64,000 nt of DNA from Arenivirga flava (lineage in GTDB: Bacteria > Actinomycetota > Actinomycetes > Actinomycetales > Microbacteriaceae). Every line of letters starts with the position of its first letter. Within the stretch, counting starts at the first letter, position 1. Under the pieces are notes generated by a model. The model saw nothing but the letters and a program-made list of their open reading frames with translations. It was not told the DNA's origin and did not search any database. Below are positions 44,197 to 52,391 of this stretch, one piece after another. Made by a program: the position numbers and the translations under genes. The stretch covers positions 2,771,809 to 2,835,808 of the forward strand of contig NZ_BSUL01000001.1 of assembly GCF_030161575.1 (NCBI RefSeq). Reading direction: 5' to 3'.

Positions 44197-45149
44197 CGCC
44201 TCCGCGCCTCCCGCATCGTGTCCCTCGGGCGCTCGCCGAAGCGCTCGCCGTAGTATTGCGCGAAGCGGCCGAGGTGCGTGAACCCCCAGCGGTTGGCGAC
44301 GGCGCCCACCGTGCTGCCGCCGTCGGGGGACAGCAGATCCTCGCGCACGCGGTCGAGCCGCAGCAGGCGCAGGTACTCGAGCGGCGGCATGCCGTGCCGC
44401 CGCTGGAACGCGTCCTGCACGCCCCGTACCGACAGGCCCGCGGCCTCGGCGATCCGATCGATCGTCAGCGGCTCGTGCGCGCGGGCGCTCATGAACTCGA
44501 TGGCGTGGCCGATGCGCGATGCGCGGACGACGCCGACCTGTGCGCGCGCCGGCGTCGAGACGTGCTCGAAGGCGTGCAGCAGCGCGGCCACCGCGCTGCG
44601 CTTGGTCTCGGCGATCGCCAGCGGCGACGCACCCGGCGCGTGCAGCACGCGTCCGACGGATGCGGCGGTCGACGCCCAGAGCGTCGCCGTCGCGCGATCG
44701 GGCTGGCTGAGCGCGAAACGCAGGCTGCCGGGCTCGGCGTTCTCGAGCGCCGCCGCCTCGGCGTCGACGAGGGCGGAGCTGAAGAGCATGTTGCTCTCGC
44801 GGTAGTCCCGGGCGCTGAAGTGGCAGGAGCGGTCGACGGGCACGACCACGGGCAGGCCGGTGCCGACGGAGACCCTGTCCGCACCCGCGGTCATCGACCC
44901 GGTGCCGTCCGTCAGCCAGGCGACGATGACGACGCCCGTGAGCACGAACGACCCGCTCATCGCCCCGTCGACCGTGGTGCTGCGCAGCTGCAGTTGGGCG
45001 TCCCCGACCGATGAGCAGCGCCAGGCGAAGGGACGGTCGGTCCGCTCGAGTCGGTAGTCGCGGCCGTTGTAGCCCTGCTCGAAGAACGTCCGGGCGCTCT
45101 CGAGATCGTCGCCGCCGACGCTCCAGCGGTGCTCGGAGGCTGCTGGCAT
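44193..45149 (-). CDS. AraC-family transcriptional regulator
   Basis: 318 residues. N-terminal cupin-like/ligand region, then two HTHs: RIGHAIEFMSARAHEPLTIDRIAEAAGLSVRGVQDAFQRRHGMPPLEYLRLLRLDRVREDLL and GAVANRWGFTHLGRFAQYYGERFGERP. ATG at 45149 with GGGAG 7 nt upstream. Target unknown; upstream MFS gene is a candidate. Confidence 0.88.
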   Translation of the reverse strand: MPAASEHRWSVGGDDLESARTFFEQGYNGRDYRLERTDRPFAWRCSSVGDAQLQLRSTTVDGAMSGSFVLTGVVIVAWLTDGTGSMTAGADRVSVGTGLPVVVPVDRSCHFSARDYRESNMLFSSALVDAEAAALENAEPGSLRFALSQPDRATATLWASTAASVGRVLHAPGASPLAIAETKRSAVAALLHAFEHVSTPARAQVGVVRASRIGHAIEFMSARAHEPLTIDRIAEAAGLSVRGVQDAFQRRHGMPPLEYLRLLRLDRVREDLLSPDGGSTVGAVANRWGFTHLGRFAQYYGERFGERPRDTMREARRR

Positions 45150-45195
45150 GGTCACGCTCCCACGTTCCCGCGTCCGGACGCATCGGCGGAATCGA

Positions 45196-46371
45196 TCATC
45201 CGGAAACTGCGGGTCCGACGCGGGCGACGAGGCCCAGTGCGGCGGCCGTGGCGCCGATCACCGCGGCGGCGGTGAACGCTGCGGCGTAGCCGAGCGCCCC
45301 GACCGTCGCGCCGACGGCCGCGGCACCGATCGCCTGCCCGAGCACCAGCAGCACGAAGAGCAGCGCCGTGCCGCTCGCCGCGCGGTCCCGGTCGACGCCG
45401 GCGGTCCAGGCGATGAGGGCGCCGGTCGCAGCGGTGTACCCCCACCCGAAGGCGAAGCACGCGGCGAGCGACCCCGGCGTCCAAGCTGGCGTCGCGACGA
45501 GCGCGAGCGTCGAGAGCGTCAGCGCCGCGGCGCTCAGCGACCAGGCGCGGCGCGGCGCCAGGGCGCTCATCAGCTGCGCCGTCGGCACGACCGCGAGCCC
45601 GCCGGCGCCGAGCGCGACCCAGGCGAGCACTGAGGCCTGCGGGGCCGTGCCGGCGTCGGCCAGCAGGGCGCGCCCGGCGTTCCAGACCGCGGCGGATGCG
45701 GCGCCCGCGAGCAGAGCGGCGGCGATGACGAGCCGGTGCGAGCGGAACCAGTCGCGCGGCGGCAGCGCGCCGTTCGCGCGGTGCGGTCCCGTCACATCCT
45801 CCGCGCCGCCCGCGTCGGGCCGGTCGAGCAGCAGCACCGCGGCCGCAGCCGCCACCGACACCGCGGCGGCCGCCCACCAGGCGAGCCGCCATTGCGGCAC
45901 CAGCAGCAGCGCGAGCAGACCCGCGGCCACCAGCCCGGGACCGGTGCCTGCGTTGACGACGGCCTGCGCCCGGTCGACCGCGCTGGAGCGCATCCCACGT
46001 TGCACGATGCGCACGAGCGCCGGTGAGGCGAGGCCCGCCGCGGCCGAGGCGAGCACCGCAGCGGGCGCGAGCGCGGAGGTCGAGGCGGCGAGCGCCATGC
46101 CGATCGAGCCGAACGCGCCGGTGGCGCCGGCGAGCAGTACCAGCGTGCGAGCCCGCCGCGACGCGAGCAGGAACCCCGCGAGGGCGCCGACGCAGTAGGC
46201 GATCGACGCGGCCGATGAGATCGCCCCGGCGGCGCCCGCGTCGAAGCGCAGCTCGTCCTGCATGTCGGGCAGGTGCAGCCCCCAGGCGAGGCGCACCAGG
46301 CCGTAGGTCGCGGCGACGAGCGCGGAGGAGGCCACGACGAGCGCGGTCGATAATGAAAACGTACGTTTCAC
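45196..46371 (-). CDS. MFS transporter (YbfB/CynX-like)
   Basis: About 391 residues with about 12 helices. ATYGLVRLAWGLHLPDMQDELRFDAGAAGAISSAASIAYCVGALAGF and the cytoplasmic loop after helix 2 (LLASRRARTLVLLA) fit MFS; the C-terminal half contains SVLAWVALGAGGLAVVP. Substrate not predictable. GTG at 46371 taken as start; it lies inside the palindrome at 46354, and a later start cannot be excluded. Divergent from a TetR gene. Confidence 0.85.
   Translation of the reverse strand: MKRTFSLSTALVVASSALVAATYGLVRLAWGLHLPDMQDELRFDAGAAGAISSAASIAYCVGALAGFLLASRRARTLVLLAGATGAFGSIGMALAASTSALAPAAVLASAAAGLASPALVRIVQRGMRSSAVDRAQAVVNAGTGPGLVAAGLLALLLVPQWRLAWWAAAAVSVAAAAAVLLLDRPDAGGAEDVTGPHRANGALPPRDWFRSHRLVIAAALLAGAASAAVWNAGRALLADAGTAPQASVLAWVALGAGGLAVVPTAQLMSALAPRRAWSLSAAALTLSTLALVATPAWTPGSLAACFAFGWGYTAATGALIAWTAGVDRDRAASGTALLFVLLVLGQAIGAAAVGATVGALGYAAAFTAAAVIGATAAALGLVARVGPAVSG
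46354..46370. promoter_or_regulatory. TetR operator candidate between MFS and TetR genes
   Basis: TGAAAACGTACGTTTCA, with a perfect core AAACGTACGTTT, 25 nt before the tetR ATG and overlapping the putative MFS start. Placement fits dual repression by the adjacent TetR protein. Confidence 0.65.
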
Positions 46372-46394
46372 TTTTGCGAGTCTAGGGTGCAGGC

Positions 46395-46955
46395 ATGGCA
46401 TTGCGCGAGAGCACCGAGCGCCGCATCCTCGACGCGGCGGAGGACCTCTTCTTCTCGAACGGCGTCGCCGCCACCCCGATCGACGCCGTCATCGACCGCG
46501 CCGGCGTCTCGGCTGCGACGCTCTACCGCGGCTGGGCCAGCAAGGAGCTGCTGCTGGCCGCCGCCCTCGACCGCCGTCAGCGCGCCTGGATCGCCGAGTG
46601 GGATGCGCGCATCGCCGAGGCGCACGACGACCAGGGCAGGCTGCTGGCCGTCTTCGACGCGCTGGAGTCGTTCCGCGAGCAGCCGCGCGGCTCGCGCTGG
46701 TGCGCCTTCCTCGGCGCCGCGGCCGAGTACGCCGATGCGCCGCAGCAGGTCGCCGACGCCGTGCGTGCCGACACCGAGGCGCTCCGCTCGCGGCTCACCG
46801 ACCTCGCGCGCCCCGTCGTCGGCGACCGCGCCGCCGAGCTCGCCGAGCAGCTGCTGCTCGTCGTGAGCGGCGACCTGGCGATGCGCCTTCGCGAGCCCGG
46901 CGGCTCCACGGCGACCGCGCGCTCCGTGGCGCGGGCGCTGCTGGCGGAGCGCTGA
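46395..46955 (+). CDS. TetR-family transcriptional regulator
   Basis: 186 residues. HTH RRILDAAEDLFFSNGVAATPIDAVIDRAGVSAATLYRGWASKELLLAAAL is standard TetR. The ligand domain has no recognisable specificity. A TAGGGT hexamer 6 nt before the ATG suggests a leaderless mRNA. Likely represses itself and the divergent MFS gene via the palindrome at 46354. Confidence 0.9.
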   Translation: MALRESTERRILDAAEDLFFSNGVAATPIDAVIDRAGVSAATLYRGWASKELLLAAALDRRQRAWIAEWDARIAEAHDDQGRLLAVFDALESFREQPRGSRWCAFLGAAAEYADAPQQVADAVRADTEALRSRLTDLARPVVGDRAAELAEQLLLVVSGDLAMRLREPGGSTATARSVARALLAER

Positions 46956-47013
46956 CGACCCTGGACGAGCGGATGCGTTGACGCACCGCATCCGCGCGCG
47001 CCAGGCTGACACG

Positions 47014-47883
47014 ATGCGCGACGAAGCACATCCGCTCCTCGGCCAGACCGCCCTCGTCACCGGGGTGTCCCGCCGCAAGGGCATCGGCTTCGGGGTCGCC
47101 CGCCGCCTCGCCGAGCTGGGCGCCAGCGTGGTCATACACCACTTCCGCGCGCACGACCTCGACCAGCCGTGGGGCGGCGACGACCTCGAGAGCGTGCGCG
47201 GCGAGCTCGAGGCGGTGCTGCATCCGTCCGCCCGCCTGGCCGACCTCGACGCAGACCTCGCCGACCCGCAGCAGCCGCAGGCGGTCATCGACTGCGCGCT
47301 GCAGCTCACCGGGCGCCTCGATGTGCTCGTCTGCAACCAGGCGCGCAGCGGCGGTGACGGCGGCATCCTCGACCTCACACCCGAGCGCCTCGACGGCCAC
47401 TGGTCGGTCGACGCTCGCGCCACGCTGCTGCTGACCGCCGCCTTCGCCAGAACCAGAGCGGATGCGCCCACCACCGCCCAGCGTCCCGGCGACCGCCCCG
47501 AGCGGGTCGCCTTCGACGAGCCGACGGGACGGGTGTTCTGGATGACGAGCGGCCAGGGCCACGGCCCGATGCGCGGCGAGGTCGCCTACGCCGCGAGCAA
47601 GGCGGCGCTGGCCGGCGTCACGCGCACCGTCGCCGCCGAGCTGCTCGAGCTCGGCATCGTGCTCAACACGATCAACCCGGGTCCGGTCGACACCGGCTAC
47701 CTCGACCCTGCGACCACCGACCGCGACCTCACCGAGACGCTCGAGTACATCGCCTCGACTCCGTTCGGCCGCTTCGGCCGCCCCTCCGACCCCGCCGAGC
47801 TCATCGCGTGGCTGGCCTCCGACCGCGGCGCCTGGGTCGTCGGCCAGGTGCTCACCAGCGACGGAGGGTTCTCGCTGGGGTGA
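47014..47883 (+). CDS. Short-chain dehydrogenase/reductase
   Basis: 289 residues. The NAD(P) loop is TGVSRRKGIGFGVARRLAELG, closer to enoyl-reductase-type SDRs (TGVxRRxGIG) than to TGxxxGIG; the catalytic Tyr-Lys is in VAYAASKAALAGV, and NTINPGPVDTGYL follows. An insert between about residues 140 and 175 is unusual. CAGGCT precedes the ATG by 6 nt. Reaction unknown. Confidence 0.88.
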   Translation: MRDEAHPLLGQTALVTGVSRRKGIGFGVARRLAELGASVVIHHFRAHDLDQPWGGDDLESVRGELEAVLHPSARLADLDADLADPQQPQAVIDCALQLTGRLDVLVCNQARSGGDGGILDLTPERLDGHWSVDARATLLLTAAFARTRADAPTTAQRPGDRPERVAFDEPTGRVFWMTSGQGHGPMRGEVAYAASKAALAGVTRTVAAELLELGIVLNTINPGPVDTGYLDPATTDRDLTETLEYIASTPFGRFGRPSDPAELIAWLASDRGAWVVGQVLTSDGGFSLG

Positions 47884-47885
47884 GG

Positions 47886-48071
47886 GCACACGACGGAGCC
47901 GCGCGTCGGCTCGTGGCCGGGGAACGCGGAGGACTCCAGCGTCAGCGCGCCGCGGTGCAGGATCCGCCGCTCGTCGCTGCGGTGGCCGACCGTGAAGCCG
48001 AACGCCCCGTAGCAGGCGTCCGAGGCGTCGACGTCACGGGAGGGCAGGTCGGGCACCGCGCGATCGGTCAT
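47886..48071 (-). pseudogene. VOC/bleomycin-resistance-like protein remnant
   Basis: From ATG 48071 the sequence MTDRAVPDLPSRDVDASDAC then YGAFGFTVGHRSDERRILHRGALTLESSAFPGHEPTRGS is the first half of a glyoxalase/bleomycin-resistance (VOC) domain. Similarity ends after about 60 codons where the 3' end of the SDR gene lies on the other strand, so the second half is missing. Likely a truncated relic; its start overlaps the DUF429 stop (ATGA). Confidence 0.6.
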
Positions 48072-48840
48072 GGCGCGAGACGCCGCGTGCCGTCGATCAG
48101 GTCGTCCAGGCTGCACTCCGGCAGCACGATCCTTCCTCGCGGCGGGCGCGCGCCAGCTGCTCGCCCGGCGCCGGGGCGCGGTAGCGTCCGAGCACCGCGG
48201 CGCGCGTGGCGAGCGCCGCGATCACGGCGTCGAACGCATCCGCCGACCTGATCATGAGGTCGCGGTGCTCGCCGAGGTCCAGCCGGCGAGCGGATGCGGT
48301 GAGCGCGTCGAACAGCACCGCGCGCGCCTGCGCGTCGACCCGGTACCCGCGGGTGTCGAAGCCCCACAGCCGCAGCGCCCCGCCCGGGTACACCTCGGCG
48401 ATGCCGCCGCCGCCGGAGCGGTCCACATCGACGCCCGCCTCGCCGAGCCGGCGCAGCAGCCCCGCGCAGCGCAGCGCCGTCACCCCGAGCCGGTCGGTCG
48501 CGACGCTCAGCGGCCAGCGACCGGTGCGCTCGCGCGTCAGCCGGTCGGTCTCGCGGTACGCGAGCCGCGAGCGCCACGCCTTGCCGCCGTCGACCTCCAG
48601 CTCGGGCTGCCCGCCATCCGCGTGCGCCTGCACGAAGTCCACGAAGTCGTCGGGCCACCCGAAGGCGCAGTCGATGCCGATGCGGGCGCCGGAGTCCGAC
48701 GCCGCGACGATCGCGGTGTCGTCGACGCCGAGCTGCAGCTCGATGAGGTGCGCACCCGCATCCGTCCACTCGACGACGGCGAGCGCGGTGCCGGCCGGCT
48801 CGGCGGCGAGATCGACGCCGATGGTGCGGGAGGGATGCAT
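48068..48840 (-). CDS. DUF429 family protein (frame broken once)
   Basis: About 257 residues after repair. MHPSRTIGVDLAAEP and RIGIDCAFGWPDDFVDFVQAH are family segments; AWRSRLAYRETDRLTRERTGRWPLSVATDRLG and AEVYPGGALRLWGFDTRGYR follow, RNase H-like fold. The annotated frame stops making sense near residue 220; one base added to the GGGG run 48173-48176 joins it to RIVLPECSLDDLIDGTRRLAP. CAGACT lies 6 nt before the ATG. Function unknown. Confidence 0.78.
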
Positions 48841-48958
48841 CCGACCAGTCTGCGGGGCGCGGCTGGGGCGTTGCGTGGGCAGGGTGTCGCCCACCTGTGA
48901 ACGACGCTGCTCTGCCGCGCTTCGTGGGCGCGCGGAGCCGGCTCATGCCCACGTTGAG

Positions 48959-49030
48959 CTCCCGCCCCGCCCCCGCCCCCGTTCCCGCATCTGCATCCGC
49001 ATCCGTGCCCGCGCCTGCACCCGCTTCCGC
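48959..49030. repeat. 6-nt tandem array, 12 units
   Basis: Hexamers of the form NNCCGC (CCCCGC, ATCCGC, TTCCGC, ACCCGC and others), ending exactly where the palindrome at 49029 begins. Confidence 0.75.
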
Positions 49031-49092
49031 GCAGATCGGCACACTCCTGCCGCATCGAGCACCTGTAAGCGGCAGGATCGCGCCGATCTGCG
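49029..49092. repeat. Intergenic palindrome, CAGATCGG family, copy 4
   Basis: Arms CGCAGATCGGC and GCCGATCTGCG, with inner TCCTGCCGC opposite GCGGCAGGA. It lies in the 419-nt spacer upstream of DUF429 and 3' of the aldo-keto reductase gene. The rest of the spacer shows no gene. Confidence 0.8.
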
Positions 49093-49259
49093 AGTCCAGG
49101 CGCGCGCAGAGGTGCTTCGCCGACCGGACGCCTCACGAGCGGCGGCACGACGCTGATCGCATCGGCGACGTCTGGCGCCACGTGACCGTGCGCGCTGCGA
49201 GCTTCTCCCGCGCGAAGGGGTGAGCGGAGAGGGCCGGCCGGCCCCATCCGCTCGTCCAC

Positions 49260-50150
49260 TCAGTCCTCCGGAATCGGGAACAGCGACTTCTTGTCGAAGT
49301 CTCGTGCCGGAGCGGGCCCGCTCGGCGAGCCGGTGTCGAGCCCGTCGATGGTGGCCAGCTCGGCGTCCGAGAGCGTGATGTCGAACACGTCGAAGTTCTG
49401 CGCGATCCGGCCCGGGTTCGTCGACTTCGGGATCACCTGCCGGCCCTGCTGCAGGTGCCAGGCCAGGGCGATCTGCGCCGGCGACTTGCCGTGCGCCTCC
49501 GCGATCCCGCCGAGGGCCGGGTCCTCGAGCACGCTGCGACGTTCGTCGCCCCAGGGACCCGGGTAGAAGGTGATGCCGCCGATGGGCGACCAGGCCTGGG
49601 TCAGGATGCCGTGCTCGCGATGGAAGGCCTGCAGCGCGGGCTGCGAGTGGTACGGGTGCAGCTCCACCTGGTTCAGTGCGGGCACGACGTCGGTCTCATC
49701 GAACAGCCGGTCGAGCGCGCGCTCGTCGAAGTTGCTGACGCCGATGGCGCGCACGCGGCCGTCGGCGAGCAGCGTCTCGAGGGCCTTGTAGGCGGCGATG
49801 GTGCGGTCGAAGAGGTTCCAGGCCTGCTGGTGCAGGATGAGGATGTCGATCTGCTCGAGCCCCAGCTTGCGGCTGCTCTTGTCGAAGGCGTGCAGGGTCT
49901 CGTCGTAGCCGAAGTCCGTCGCCCAGACCTTGGTCTCGATCACGACCTCGTCGCGGGGCACGCTGCTGACGCGCAGCCCCTCGCCGACCTGCCGTTCGTT
50001 GCCGTAGGCGGCCGCCGTGTCGATGTGCCGGTACCCGCCGCGCAGCGCGGTCTCGACGGCCGCGGCCGTCTCCTCGGGGCTGGACTGGAAGACGCCGAGG
50101 CCGAGCGCGGGCAGCGTGACGCCGCTGTTGAGCGTGAGGGTGGTGGTCAT
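49260..50150 (-). CDS. Aldo/keto reductase
   Basis: 296 residues. Catalytic tetrad: Asp in YRHIDTAAAYGNER (also Tyr), Lys in VIETKVWATDFG, His in ILHQQAWN (a Gln follows). NADPH-binding IPKSTNPGRIAQNFDVFD near the C-terminus. 2,5-diketo-gluconate reductase-like branch of AKR5. TAGCGT lies 7 nt before the ATG. Confidence 0.92.
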   Translation of the reverse strand: MTTTLTLNSGVTLPALGLGVFQSSPEETAAAVETALRGGYRHIDTAAAYGNERQVGEGLRVSSVPRDEVVIETKVWATDFGYDETLHAFDKSSRKLGLEQIDILILHQQAWNLFDRTIAAYKALETLLADGRVRAIGVSNFDERALDRLFDETDVVPALNQVELHPYHSQPALQAFHREHGILTQAWSPIGGITFYPGPWGDERRSVLEDPALGGIAEAHGKSPAQIALAWHLQQGRQVIPKSTNPGRIAQNFDVFDITLSDAELATIDGLDTGSPSGPAPARDFDKKSLFPIPED

Positions 50151-50217
50151 GCGTCCGACGCTACGAGCGGATGAGCGGATGCGGCAGGGTGCGCTGGTAC
50201 CCGTCAGCCAGCCGGGC

Positions 50218-50235
50218 GCTATCATCGGTGATAGC
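50218..50235. promoter_or_regulatory. Operator candidate for the FitAB-like TA pair
   Basis: GCTATCA-TCGG-TGATAGC, perfect 7-bp arms, 23 nt upstream of the antitoxin start. Position fits autoregulation by the antitoxin-toxin complex. Confidence 0.6.
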
Positions 50236-50258
50236 ACTTCGGGTCGGAAGGACGGATC

Positions 50259-50498
50259 ATGGCCTCCATCGTCATCCGCGGTCTCGACGACCGTGTCAAG
50301 CGGTCGCTCGCCGCGCAGGCTGCTCGTCATGGACGCTCGATGGAGGCGGAGGCGCGCATCCTGATCGAGGCCGGCACGAGCGCTCCGGTCGCCAACATCG
50401 GTCTCGCGCTGCTCGCGGCGGTCGGCGCCGTCGGCGGGGTCGACGAGCTGCCGCTGCCGGGCCGCGACGACGAGGCGCGTACCGCGGACTTCGGATGA
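50259..50498 (+). CDS. FitA-like antitoxin (ribbon-helix-helix)
   Basis: 79 residues. ASIVIRGLDDRVKRSLAAQAARHGRSMEAEARILIEAG is the typical RHH/Arc-type DNA-binding start of FitA/StbC-like antitoxins; the rest is the toxin-binding tail. GGAAGGA before the ATG. Coupled to the PIN toxin by ATGA. Confidence 0.85.
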   Translation: MASIVIRGLDDRVKRSLAAQAARHGRSMEAEARILIEAGTSAPVANIGLALLAAVGAVGGVDELPLPGRDDEARTADFG

Positions 50499-50917
50499 TC
50501 GTCCTCGACACGAACGTCGTCTCCGAGCTGCTCCGCCACGCTCCCGAGCCGCGCGTGGTCGCCTGGCTCACCGCGCTCGACGACGAGGTCGCGATCACCT
50601 CCATGACGCTCGCCGAGCTGCTGGCCGGCGTGGGCGCGCTGTCGGACGGCCGACGGCGGGATGCGCTCCGCGCCGCGATCGACGGGGTCGTCGCGCAGTA
50701 TCGCGGACGCGGCGCCATCCTCCCGTTTGACGATGCCGCGGCCGCGGAGTACGCGCAGGTGCTGGCGCAGCGCCGTGCGGCGGGGCTCGCGGTCTCGACG
50801 GTCGATGCGCAGATCGCCGCGGTCTGCCGCGCGCACGATGCCGTCTGCGCCACCCGCAGCACCCGGGACTTCGTGGAGACCGGCGTCGCACTCGTCGACC
50901 CGTGGTCGGCGAGCTGA
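50495..50917 (+). CDS. PIN-domain toxin (VapC/FitB-like)
   Basis: 140 residues. PIN acidic residues: Asp in MIVLDTNVVSELL, Glu in ITSMTLAELLAGV, Asp in VSTVDAQIAAVCR and Asp near ATRSTRDFVETGV. Mg-dependent RNase. Overlaps the antitoxin stop. Likely cleaves tRNA or rRNA when freed; target unknown. Confidence 0.9.
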   Translation: MIVLDTNVVSELLRHAPEPRVVAWLTALDDEVAITSMTLAELLAGVGALSDGRRRDALRAAIDGVVAQYRGRGAILPFDDAAAAEYAQVLAQRRAAGLAVSTVDAQIAAVCRAHDAVCATRSTRDFVETGVALVDPWSAS

Positions 50918-50996
50918 GCCCCGTCCACCACCCGGATGACCCCACCCGGCACCGCGGGCCGACGCGGACGTCGGCGGCTGTCCCTACGCTCGAGTC

Positions 50997-51368
50997 ATGA
51001 GCAGTCGACCGGCCAGCAGGTGGGCCGCCGTCGGCTTCTGGCTGGTGGCGGTCGCCGCGGTGCCCGCGCTGACGCTCGCCTGGTTCCAGTTCGGCCTGTC
51101 GTTCTCCGGCCGCCCCGATGGCCGCTGCTCGCTGCTCGAGGTCGGCGCGGCCGTGGTCACCGACCTGCCGCTCGTGCTCGGGCACCTCGGGGCGCTGCTC
51201 GTGCTGATGCTGCTCGCGCTGCCGGCCACCCGCACGCGCGCCGCCGCGGTGTGGGCGACGGTGGCGGGCGTCGTGGTGCCGTCGCTCGTCGGCATCCTCG
51301 CCGCGCAGTGGTTCTGGCGCGGCGAGCTGTTCGCGACCGGTCCGGCCGGCGGGTTCTGCGGCCTCTGA
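50997..51368 (+). CDS. Hypothetical membrane protein, paralogue of 59991-60383
   Basis: 123 residues with four helices (AVGFWLVAVAAVPALTLAWF, ADLPLVLGHLGALLVLMLLAL-type, AAVWATVAGVVVPSLVGIL). Ends LAAQWFWRGELFATGPAGGFCGL, matching LAQWFWSGQLFAMGASAAYCGR of the protein at 59991. Conserved Cys near the end and in GRCSLLEV. Unknown family. TACGCT is 6 nt before the ATG. Confidence 0.7.
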   Translation: MSSRPASRWAAVGFWLVAVAAVPALTLAWFQFGLSFSGRPDGRCSLLEVGAAVVTDLPLVLGHLGALLVLMLLALPATRTRAAAVWATVAGVVVPSLVGILAAQWFWRGELFATGPAGGFCGL

Positions 51369-51456
51369 GCGCCGTGCGATGAACTCCGAGCCCCCCACGG
51401 CTAGGCTGGCGGCCGGCTCCTCCGTCCTGCTGGCGAGCCGCGGACGGGAGTGCAGC

Positions 51457-52299
51457 ATGACCACCATCCGCGCGCTGTGGGGCAGCACCCATCCGGGCCC
51501 GGCCCTCGTCGTCACGGTGCTGTCGCTCGCCATCGGCATCGCCTCGGGGCTGGACCTCTGGCGCCTCGTGCTGCTCGTCGCATCCGTCTTCGCCAACCAG
51601 CTCTCGATCGGCCTCTCGAACGACGCGATCGACGCGGCCCGCGACCGCGCGGTCGGCCGCCAGGACAAGCCGATCGCGATGGGTGTGCTCTCGCGCCGGC
51701 TCGCGTTCGGCGTCGCCGCGGGCGCGGTCGTCGCGGCGCTGCTGCTCTCGGCGCCGCTCGGCCCGGGCATGCTGGCCGCCCAGGCGCTCGTGATCGCCGG
51801 CGGCTGGGCGTACAACGCGTGGCTGAAGTCGACCGTCCTCTCGCTCGTGCCGTTCCTCGTCAGCTTCGGCCTCTTCCCCTCGCTCGCGACGCTCTCGGCG
51901 CCGGAGCCTGCGCTCGCACCGCTGTGGGCGGGCATCGCGGGCGCCGCGCTCGGCGCCGCCGTGCACCTCACCAACGTGCTGCCCGACCTCGACGACGACC
52001 GCGCCACCGGCGTGCGGGGCTTCGGCCACCGCATCGGGGTGCGCGCGTCGGCGGTGCTCGCGGTCGTCGGCATCCTGGTCGGTGCCGCGGTCGTGCTGCT
52101 CGGACCGGTCGACGGCGACCTCGCCGCGGTGCCGTGGCACGGCTGGGCGTTCGCCGGCGCGGTCGTGCTCGTGGCCGTCGCCACGGGCGTCCGCTGCATC
52201 GTCCGCACCCCCGACCGCACGGTGTTCCGGCTGGTCATGCTCGCCGCGCTGCTGCTCGCGGCGCAGCTCGTCGCGACGGGGTCGGCGCTCACGGGTTGA
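51457..52299 (+). CDS. UbiA-family prenyltransferase
   Basis: 280 residues, about nine helices. The first Asp-rich motif is LSNDAIDAARDRAVGRQDKP (NDxxDxxxD type) and the second is NVLPDLDDDRATGVRGF. Transfers a polyprenyl group to an aromatic acceptor in the membrane. GGGAG site 6 nt before the ATG at 51457. Convergent with the FAD monooxygenase of the PKS genes; it could prenylate their product. Confidence 0.88.
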   Translation: MTTIRALWGSTHPGPALVVTVLSLAIGIASGLDLWRLVLLVASVFANQLSIGLSNDAIDAARDRAVGRQDKPIAMGVLSRRLAFGVAAGAVVAALLLSAPLGPGMLAAQALVIAGGWAYNAWLKSTVLSLVPFLVSFGLFPSLATLSAPEPALAPLWAGIAGAALGAAVHLTNVLPDLDDDRATGVRGFGHRIGVRASAVLAVVGILVGAAVVLLGPVDGDLAAVPWHGWAFAGAVVLVAVATGVRCIVRTPDRTVFRLVMLAALLLAAQLVATGSALTG

Positions 52300-52391
52300 G
52301 CACGGAGCGAGCGGATGCGGTGGCCGCCGAGCGAGCGAGCGGATGCGCTGGCCGGCTGCCCCCCGACCGAGCGGATGCGAGCACCCGGCCG

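Noticed and set aside
48841..49259. Forward ORF of about 108 codons upstream of DUF429
   Set aside because: It is formed by the hexamer array and palindrome; no start signal and no protein features.
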